The notes under the pieces: generated by a model
Database searches by the model: none
What the model was told of the DNA's origin: nothing
What the model saw: only the letters and a program-made list of their open reading frames with translations
Shown: piece after piece, positions 56,001 to 64,000 of the stretch
Numbering within the stretch: the stretch's first letter is position 1
Layout of the letters: each line of letters starts with the position of its first letter
Position numbers and translations under genes: made by a program
DNA from: Apostichopus japonicus
Lineage: Eukaryota; Echinodermata; Holothuroidea; Aspidochirotida; Stichopodidae
Direction of reading: 5' to 3'
DNA: 64,000 nucleotides
NCBI RefSeq assembly: GCF_037975245.1
Contig: NC_092564.1
Coordinates: 17,285,484-17,349,483 of the forward strand

Positions 56001-57521
56001 CAATGAAAAATGTATGGAATTAAAACAAAGAAAATCCCGCACTAAAATTTAATTAAGAATGCATTTTCGATGTGGAAATGATTAACCACTGCAGTATGTA
56101 GACACATGCAAAACGAATATTTTTGGAGGTGTCAAACTGATTGATTAGGGCTTACAATACTGAGCAACCAAATAAGTTACCTTTTTTGACATATGAAACA
56201 AGCACCCTGTGTTAGGGTATCTGTAGTGCTGAAGCAGACCTTGACCTGATATATATTACATTATTTTCAGTCATATCGATGATAAAACCATATTGAAAGG
56301 AACATAAATTTTACAGGTGAGAAGACGGTTTGATGGTGACCTTAGCTATCGTACTTAAGCTGTGATATGAACAAAAATAAACACCTGGTGTTTTTTATTG
56401 TTTTTTTATTTTGTTTCATCGACTTCAGAATCTAGAGAATGACTAACATAAAATATATACGCATATATATACACCCCGGAGGGATATGTGTCAGTTTCGA
56501 ACAACACAAGAAAAATAAACGTTCCGCCGGTAGAAACCTTTTCTCAAACTGTATGAGGTTATGTCATATTAATGGTAGGCCTAGGCATATACACGTGGGC
56601 GCATTTTCTATCCCCACTTTCGATGGTTACGTCACTACGAAAACTTTCCACTTTTCAGTGCCACAAGCAGAGCTATACGTTTCATATCACATGTATTGAT
56701 AACGATACACTAAGTGACATTGGGTTTGATAGTGTAATTACTATTTATGTACACCCTCGATCGCCGTGACGTTGACAATAGACCACGCCTGTTATGATCA
56801 TTTGGACATATCGAAGTGGGAATATCTTGTGCTACCCCGTGACACGTTACTCCACCAGGTATAGGTCCCTGATACAGTCCCCCTTCCCCTCTCCCTCCCC
56901 CCTCTCTCTCTCTCTATGTCAGAGTATATTTCCATGCCTTGTAGGTAGTGGTGAGTCCATACTCGTGTACTCGTCTTCTAAACGTATAGTTACCTGTACT
57001 TCTATACTCACACGCGTGGATTTGTACTAATGTACTGGTACTCGAGACATTTTGGAAATCTAGTGAAGACACAGCACAATGTCATCGTGAAAGCGCTTTT
57101 ATCCTTATACTATTGTAAGGAAAGTAACATTGCAGCTAGCTACGTATATAAGAAAGATGTAAGGGAAGTGTGAAGACCGCTAAAATCGCTATAGATCTTT
57201 CTATACATACGGTTTGTATCACACAAAGTAAAGAAATCTTTCATGTGATCATCAAAAGGTCAAACCTCTTGGCCCCATTTTAACTAGATGGGAAGACGCC
57301 CAATTATGTCGTTCTGTACAATAACAAAATCTCTTCAATTGGTTTCTAAGGCAAATATTCTTGCAATAATAATCATTATAATAAATGAAAATGTCAAGTA
57401 TGTCATAAACAAGGCAATAAAGAATTCTCAGATAGAAACAAAAACAGCTAATTTAAATGTGGTTAATATCCCAACAGAGTTCGTCTAGAGATCAAATAAC
57501 ATCCTTACGGAAATCCCGGAA

Positions 57522-57523
<2 letters not shown>
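53071..57523. other. CCDC13 upstream region and intergenic, no gene recognised
   Basis: The CCDC13 promoter and 5' UTR exon(s) should lie at the low end but cannot be placed. A 196-codon plus-strand frame (53,700-54,290) has no recognisable domain. Degenerate CCCAAAAAT-like runs occur at 54,420-54,620 and an ATAATAATA run near 55,085. I see no supported exon. Confidence 0.35.

Positions 57524-57524
<1 letters not shown>

Positions 57525-57607
<83 letters not shown>
57525..57607. repeat. (AT)n microsatellite
   Basis: A perfect AT tract of about 83 bp. Confidence 0.95.
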
Positions 57608-57613
<6 letters not shown>

Positions 57614-60120
57614 GTATATATAAACTGAATTTGAAAACAGCATTATACTTAAAAGTGAAACAACTTGATGAACGCTACCATTTATGTAGAGTTGTGAGCT
57701 TTCGACATCTTGACCAGATCATGTACAATATATATATAGTTGGATGCACCTCCAGTACGGTAGTTAAGAATCTGCCTGTGAGGTTACAACCGTTTGGATC
57801 CTCCTCTTAAAAGGAGATACAAACCAAATACAACTTTTAGTTTATATGACAGAGATCTTTGTGACGAAAAGCACCCCCCCCCCCTAAAAAAAAGCCTTAA
57901 AAATCCCCCTTTTTTCGTTTGGAAGATATCCTAGTTTTTATGTCGTTTCTTTGTTTAATGTTTTATTTTGTCATATTTTCTTGTAAGCTAGAATGTACCC
58001 AGTCTTGCCAACGAAACCAACGCGATCCTTAAGCGCATGATAAGAGCTAAATATTTTGCATTCAGCATTTGGCAAAATCCATCTCTATTACCAAAACAAA
58101 AAAATTAACATTTTAATATATATAAGAAAAATATAAAATAGTTGACAGAAGTTGGCACATGTGACTCGATTATGTCATACTTAGTCTTCAGCTTTTAGCG
58201 TGAAGCAACATTCAAATCTTTGGCAAAAGTTTTCTTCTTTCAGCTGAGTGGGTTAGTTCTTCATGACAGTTCTTTGTTTTATCACATTAACTTATGATGA
58301 TGGCTGGGTTCATATGTCTCCTGGTGATGACCGAGTTATTCAACGTTCCATCCAATAGAGAAAGTTCTTATTTTATACATTTTATAAATTTAAGTATAAT
58401 AATACGAATAATCATAATAATGATGATGTAATACGGTCGTTAACCGTACAAAAACTTATATTTAAGTATTGTGTTTTTCAACCTTACATATCGAACAATA
58501 ATAATAATAACCCCTGGTTTCAATTTGGTCTAGCTACTAAGAAGGAATAAAAAACATTTAACAATTGGTTTGCAAAATGTAATTATACTGAAAATTTCAA
58601 AATTAATCTAGGATTAACCAGACAACAAAACTGCAGAGTGGTTTCGATGATGCTGTATGAACGATCTTATATGAATGTGACACACTAGGTTGTAGGGTAT
58701 AGCCAGGATGAACAACATATTTAAATCTAAGTAGTACAGCAAAACGCATTGAGATATGACACACAATATTCACATTGGCAGCTGATGACCGATATGGTAA
58801 CTTTTCCTTTATTCAGCATACAGATTGATCTCTACCAAAGACAACAGGCTTCTTCTCTCAATGTGATACACCTTCAAGCTGTACATTAAGTAGGCGCCGC
58901 GCCACTCGTAAGTCCCGAAAAAAATTGCGCCTGGTTTGCCTCTAAAACGTCTAACTAGGCGACAGTTAATTTTCGTAAACGGCGCCTGGTCATTCCCCCA
59001 ACGCACTTCATCCAAACCTGAAGTTTTTATTTGGCACTGAATCTCGACAATTGCGAAATACAACGGGCACCTTCAACAACGGAAGCAAAGATATAATACC
59101 GATGATTCACAATAACAACGTATGTACAAACAGTACAACGTTTCATTACACACCTTTGTGTACACCCATATACGTACATGGCAACTCCAAAAGTTAGCGA
59201 CACATTTAAGTCAATGGAGATTTGGTCGCCGCTTCTGATTCTTATCTACGGATGCCCTTAAGCTAAATTCCCATTACCAAAATCCTCTCCTATTCTTATG
59301 AGGCGTAACGCACGTGTTAGCTAAAAGGCTGGTCGGTGGGAGATACGGTAGATTGTAGATTATATGACAAGGTGTCCACAATTTGACCCTGGTGACTCCA
59401 AATGACATTTGACCTCCACCAAAAACAATATGCTTCTTGTACTTAACGTGTCACAACTACATACTAAATATGAGATTTGGTCCAAGCTTCCCTTCTTGAG
59501 ATATCGTGTTTACAAGCAAGTCGTCAAACTTACACACACACACACATCCGCCTGCATGACTACAAAGGTTACGATTATCATCGAAACCAAAAATGAGAAG
59601 TCGCGCGAGTTCACTCATACAAATTTTCCTTTTCAATTTCAGAAAGAGTTTATATACAAAAAGAAGATATATATATGTAGATATAGGAGTGTCGCTATAA
59701 TAGACAAAGAGTATATATTCAATGAATATAGACAAATAATTTAAAATGGAATGTAATTATACTACGAAATTATCGTCTGGGTATTGAAAGTGTCTTTTCT
59801 TATTCTTCTCTTTTTTTATTCTTTTTTTATAAATCTTGTACCGATGATTCGGTATACCGTGGTATTTTGCAGCTTGTACAGTTGACATACTGTTGTATGA
59901 TACGGTATTGCATACCGTCTACCGTGTATTGATACGGTTGTTGACATACCGTTTATGTTTTCACCCTGTACCGCTTAAATGGAGAAAATAAAAGGTACAT
60001 AATTATAATACAAAAATGCATTACATCTTTTTTCTTTCCTTGGCTTGGATTGAAAATTTCTCCCAGTCTGTCAAGTTCTGACTTAATTAAAGCAGTTTAT
60101 ATATACTACTCGGAATTAAC
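57608..60120. other. Intergenic, no gene recognised
   Basis: AT-rich sequence. A cluster of CGGTAT/ATACCG motifs near 59,850-59,960 may be a small palindromic repeat; similar motifs occur near 55,335. No exon supported. Confidence 0.35.
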
Positions 60121-60123
60121 TAT

Positions 60124-60560
60124 GCAGAGTACAGAGTAGAATAGAGTAGAATGGGATCAGATAGACGATATGTAGAAGGGTAGGTGATATGGAGCAGGAT
60201 AGGCGATATGGAGTAGGATAGACGATATGGCGTATAGAGTAACAATAAGGAGCCGGATAGGCTCTATGGAGTAAGATAGGCAATGTGTTATAGGATAGAC
60301 CATATGGAGTAGGATATGCGAAATGGAGAGGATAGGCTATATGGAGAAGGAGAGGTTATATGGACAATCGATAGGCAATGCGGAATAGGATAGGCCATAT
60401 GGAATAGGATAGACAATATGGAATAGGATATACAATATGGAGTAGGATAGGCGATATGGAGAAGGAGAGGCGATATGGAAAAGGATAGACACTGCGGAAT
60501 AGGATAGACCACATGGAGTAGGATAGGCGATGTGGAGATTGATAGACAATGTGGAGTATT
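60124..60560. repeat. Minisatellite of about 19-bp GGATAGGCGATATGGAGTA units
   Basis: About 20 diverged units of GGATAGGCGATATGGAGTA with variants (gacgatatggag, ggccatatggaa). Ser/Tyr/Pro-rich reading frames on the minus strand follow from the repeat and are not genes. Confidence 0.85.
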
Positions 60561-60602
60561 ACTGATGACATGTAAATAAGATTTCGACAAGACAACAAGG
60601 TT

Positions 60603-60976
60603 CAAGGGCGTAGGAACCGGGGGGCTGGGGGCGCCAGCCCCCCCCCCAGTGAAAAATGTGGAGGGGCGGAAGTATCATTCCGCCCCCCCCCCCACTTCGC
60701 AAGTCAAAAAACCCCTTTTCATTTCCAAATGAGAAAAAAAAATCTCATTTGGAGCACTAAATTGCATCTAAGGCCAGGTGAAAATACAAAATTTAGTTTA
60801 CAAAATGGAGTGGGTGTTGAAGTGTGCTATATTGCACCAAACTGCATCTGAGGCCACCTGGAAATGCAAAAAAATCCAAAGGGGAGGGGGACCCCTCCCC
60901 GTAGACCCCTCCCCAGGCCGGCCATCAGTCTTCAGCCCCCCCCCCCCCCACTCAAAAGTAACTTCCTACGCCACTG
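60603..60976 (+). mobile_element. hAT-type MITE, copy 4
   Basis: A 374-bp copy: CAAGGGCGTAGGAACC to CTTCCTACGCCACTG, flanked by a perfect 8-bp duplication acaaggtt. Same interior as the other copies. Confidence 0.92.
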
Positions 60977-60984
60977 ACAAGGTT

Positions 60985-61555
60985 TATTATAGAAGTTATC
61001 CCAGCGGTAGTAGGAGTGTGTTATAAACGGTTTTAGTAATGCAACACAATCTAGACTAAGCTTTCCTTACTACTGTATGTAGTATATGCCTCCTAATTGC
61101 AGGGCTCTTCTTGAAATCTGAACCTCTCTAGACACCGTTTCATGTTGCAAACGACCAAATTACACTCGAAGGTCACAAATCAATCACCAGAAACGCCGAG
61201 AGACTTATCGGACACTCCATAATTTTGCAATATACGCGAGTATGGCCGGCCTATCTTCAATATATAACATGTTGTGTGTTTTGTATTATTTGACCCTTGA
61301 CCCGAACTGGAACTATACGACATGCAATTGTGGAATGATTATTGGAAACACAGCACTGCGTATATGAATGCAAATGAAATTGCAATGTCATTGGTGTATA
61401 CATCTGTACTCATCTTGAGTGAATCTGATAAAGAGAAGCAAGACAATTACCACTAGCAAATACGAAAGCGCCCTCTCAATCGCCCCACCTTACCCCCCCC
61501 CCCACATCATCCCCACTCCCCTTCCCTTCTGTTCTCTTCATCTCTCACACGGCCC
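60985..61555 (-). other. 3' flank of the TGFBR2-like gene
   Basis: Non-coding sequence after the receptor stop codon. An AATAAA on the minus strand overlaps 60,983-60,990 next to MITE copy 4 and could be the polyadenylation signal, unverified. Confidence 0.35.
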
Positions 61556-61720
61556 TTAAATTACCGTCGTAGGGTATGGATCTGTTGTACTTTTCAGGTG
61601 TTCCTCGTTAGACCATTCGTTGAACTGCGAAAATCTGGCTGCGATACATGACGCCGTGAGTCTCGCATCCGGGTCTTCATCCCAGCACTCTGTTATTGTA
61701 TTTGCTACGGTATTCATACC
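61556..61720 (-). CDS. TGFBR2-like: TGFBR2-like last exon (subdomain XI and tail)
   Basis: Acceptor tatcattacag|GGT, phase 0, TAA at 61,558-61,556. It encodes [20 protein letters not shown] and [12 protein letters not shown], then a 20-residue tail ending TDPYPTTVI. Confidence 0.93.
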   Translation of the reverse strand, partial: GMNTVANTITECWDEDPDARLTASCIAARFSQFNEWSNEEHLKSTTDPYPTTVI

Positions 61721-63357
61721 CTGTAATGATAAATCGAGTAGCATAAAGAATGATGGATTCATTTTATTAACTAGTACAACTAAGGTATTGCGTGATGATA
61801 GGACGACATGAAAACCTACAAATAAATCTGTTACTAAATTTTGCATTAAGAACGATAACATTAGGCAAGTTAAGTCAACGTTTCGCAGTTGAAAATTTAA
61901 TATAACAATACCTTAAAATTTGTGAAAGCCAAATTTCTGTATTTGGAAAAATTTGTTTAATAAGTAGCCAATACAGCATTATCAAATAATGGTGTGTAAG
62001 CATTCAGTTACATTGAGGTATACTTACATGTATGCAGTGGTCCGAATTGAACTAATGTAATGTCTCATTACCTTAACTTAATTTACTCATCGCAAACCCA
62101 CAAAGTTACACAAACATTCTATTAAAGGGATACATCGGTGGCAGATAATCTCACATTTACATGCAATTCCAATGCAATTCCACGATGTTATAGTTGAAAA
62201 CCTCATCTCACTATTTTGGTTTCTCAAAGAAATGGAACCTATTTTAACTGCAGGCTTAAACCTTAATTCTTCCCTGGACTGGTCCACAGTATGTGATCTA
62301 CATGTGATGTCATATATTACGGCAAGTGTTATTAAACAGCTCTTTTTTGGTGATTTGTTCTTGACACTTGACAACATTTGGAATCTTTCCTTAGCTGTCA
62401 AGGTTCCCTTTTTTTGTAGAATCTCATCAAAATACAACTTTTTCTGTAGAAATATTAGTTTTCCTCTGTGAAAAAGAGTGTTAAATAAAATAAATAAATA
62501 AATAAAAATTGTTTTCAGCTGCATTGCAGTGATGACATCATCCACCTTTACTGTTGCCAGATGCATTCACCATTCACAAAGCAGCACCGAAATTTGAAAA
62601 ATGCATATCTTCGCCAAACAAAATGATACATGATGGTGATTTCGACTACAAAGATGGAGACAATAATTTCCAGCATTTGAACTTAAGCAATTTCGGCAGC
62701 ATTAATAACTTCAATTCTATATAGATATGCTGTGTTTTACTACTCACGCAAATCTCCCGCCAAAATGGCGGAATTTGAGGGCGTTCCAGACGTTTGCAGA
62801 TAATCGTCCTCATCTCGTCCAGGTTGGGATGACGACCACAAAGCTGTTCCGTATAAGGAAGTTCGTAGTCGGGAACATCTTCGGAAAGAAAACGGTTAGA
62901 AATGCTTGTTTTTATATTTTTTATGAACCATCATGATCATAAATGCGATGACAAGATAGATATTTTAATAGGAGTACAAAATTGAAATGGTTCCATTTAC
63001 GACAAATTTGTCGTTGTTTTTTTTTTCCTTTTTTATTTATTTACTTCTTCTTCTTCTTCTGTTTTTTCCTCAAAGTGCTCTATTTGTAATTTTTTATTTT
63101 ATTTAAACTTAACCAAAAAAATCATGACAAATAAACGCAAAATACGATTGAGAAGGGCAAAATTTCATTATCAAATTAGATTTTTTATTTATTTATATGA
63201 ATATTTATAACTTACCAGGCACAACTGTACATCTTCTGGCAATCTCCCATATCACGAGACTTAATGAATAAACATCGATCTGTTTAAAACTCTCGATATT
63301 TTGGAGATTAATTTTACTTTCGAGTGCCTCTGGTGCCATATATCTTGGAGTCCCAAC
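61556..63357 (-). CDS. TGFBR2-like: TGF-beta type II receptor-like kinase, last three exons (5' part off window)
   Basis: Exons 63357-63216, 62878-62748 and 61720-61556 join in frame (142+131+165 nt) to 145 residues and a stop. Type II receptors bind TGF-beta-family ligands and phosphorylate type I receptors. Visible kinase features: [14 protein letters not shown] (subdomain VIII, end of activation loop), [20 protein letters not shown] (IX), [11 protein letters not shown] and [19 protein letters not shown] (XI), then a short Ser/Thr tail. '[19 protein letters not shown]' resembles TGFBR2 (ESRMNLENVESFKQTDVYS) more than ACVR2 or BMPR2, and exon borders fall where I recall them in TGFBR2. Extracellular, membrane and N-lobe parts lie beyond 64,000. 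Confidence 0.9.
62748..62878 (-). CDS. TGFBR2-like: TGFBR2-like exon (C-lobe, subdomain X)
   Basis: Acceptor ttctttccgaag|AT, donor TTTGC|gtgagt, phase 1 in and 0 out. It encodes [32 protein letters not shown] and PPFWREIC, equivalent to TGFBR2 'VKDYEPPF...RPEIPSFW'. Confidence 0.92.
63216..63357 (-). CDS. TGFBR2-like: TGFBR2-like exon (kinase subdomains VIII-IX)
   Basis: Acceptor cgtttcctatcag|GTT, donor GCCTG|gtaagt, phase 0 in and 1 out. It encodes [20 protein letters not shown] and [17 protein letters not shown]. Confidence 0.93.
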
Positions 63358-64000
63358 CTGATAGGAAACGAAGGATAGAAGAAACCTACTTAATGAAAGC
63401 AAAACTAGTTGGAAATGTGACATCTGTCGAGAGAAACACTCCAGATGATTTTAAAGTTTCTTTGGAAATCGGTTGCTGTGTTCACTGATTTGAGGTTATA
63501 ATTCACACCGAAACTATTATAAATATATACGATTTATTAACAGAAGACGTAAACGCTTCTCTCCTGTATAGCTGTATGTTAACTCAAAAATTAGCAGGGC
63601 TGAATTAGCGAATAGTGAGTGGATTTGTTTCCACTTAGCCAAATGTTAACGCATATCAGATCTCTCGCTTCAATTCCGTAATCCTATGGACGACCCCATA
63701 CCGGACACTGTTACAGATACGAAAAACGTTCTGAATTAACTGTCTTCAGTTATAATTCAGTGCTGATGAAACAACAGTTTAAGTACGTTCACGGTGTTTG
63801 AGCCCTGACCTGTTAATGACATTATCATTTCTCAATGTTATCTGAAACGACATGATATATGATATTCATTGAATATCTTGTCATCATTACTTCAGAAACC
63901 ACTCAGTTTTGGTAAAAAATTAAGAATTTTGTCAAACTTTTGGTAGCACCCGAACAAAACTAAAAACTAAAATAAGATCATCCCTCGAATAAAATGACTT
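63358..64000 (-). other. Intron of the TGFBR2-like gene
   Basis: No further kinase exon is visible up to the window edge; AT-rich intronic sequence. Confidence 0.5.

Noticed and set aside
57680-57730. Hammerhead-like CTGGTCA...CGAAAGCTC on the minus strand
   Set aside because: The core departs from CUGANGA at two conserved positions and no convincing stem II forms.
60288-60605. Ser/Tyr/Pro-rich proteins on the minus strand
   Set aside because: Encoded by the 19-bp minisatellite in all three frames.

Overview
This is an intron-rich, AT-rich stretch of animal nuclear DNA. Coding sequence is a small fraction, exons are short with GT/AG borders, and most of the space is introns and dispersed repeats. 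The protein families (a LIV-1 zinc transporter, the ciliary coiled-coil protein CCDC13, a TGF-beta type II receptor) and the transposon load (hAT MITEs, Penelope-like elements with hammerhead-ribozyme motifs, tRNA-derived SINEs) suggest a marine deuterostome invertebrate. An echinoderm, possibly a sea cucumber, is my best guess. No ribosomal or mitochondrial marker is present to confirm it.

Layout. 1-10,500: a possible first coding exon on the minus strand (778-934, unrecognised), then repeats: a SINE, hAT-type MITEs, (AT)n tracts, a Penelope-like (PLE) fragment, and a cluster of direct and inverted 22-bp repeats at 5,107-6,375 that resembles a foldback element. 10,533-31,496 (+): a complete eight-exon SLC39/ZIP zinc-transporter gene, 599 codons, closest by eye to the ZIP5/6/10 branch. 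Its introns hold PLE copies, long (AT)n tracts, a TTAA-flanked MITE and hAT elements. 31,500-38,300: the 3' flank of SLC39 and repeats, including a 711-bp hAT-like element. 38,490-52,904 (-): a complete 15-coding-exon CCDC13 gene of 714 codons, about the length I recall for human CCDC13. Its introns hold two decayed copies of the 3' part of exon 8, an inverted PLE-derived element with a near-consensus hammerhead motif, and a MITE inserted in a minisatellite. 53,000-60,100: no recognisable gene. 60,100-61,000: a minisatellite and a fourth MITE copy. 61,556-63,357 (-): the last three exons of a TGFBR2-like receptor kinase, whose 5' part lies beyond the right edge.

How it fits together. The three named genes are unrelated in function: zinc import, ciliary/centriolar-satellite biology and TGF-beta signalling. 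The most interesting biology is in the mobile elements. Several PLE-derived sequences show the same order (GIY-YIG coding remnant, hammerhead-like motif, then a long (TA)n tract), and at least two hammerhead cores keep the CUGANGA/GAAA residues with paired stems. Splice sites and phases were worked out by hand. All gene models join in frame and give intact proteins, which is the main support for them.
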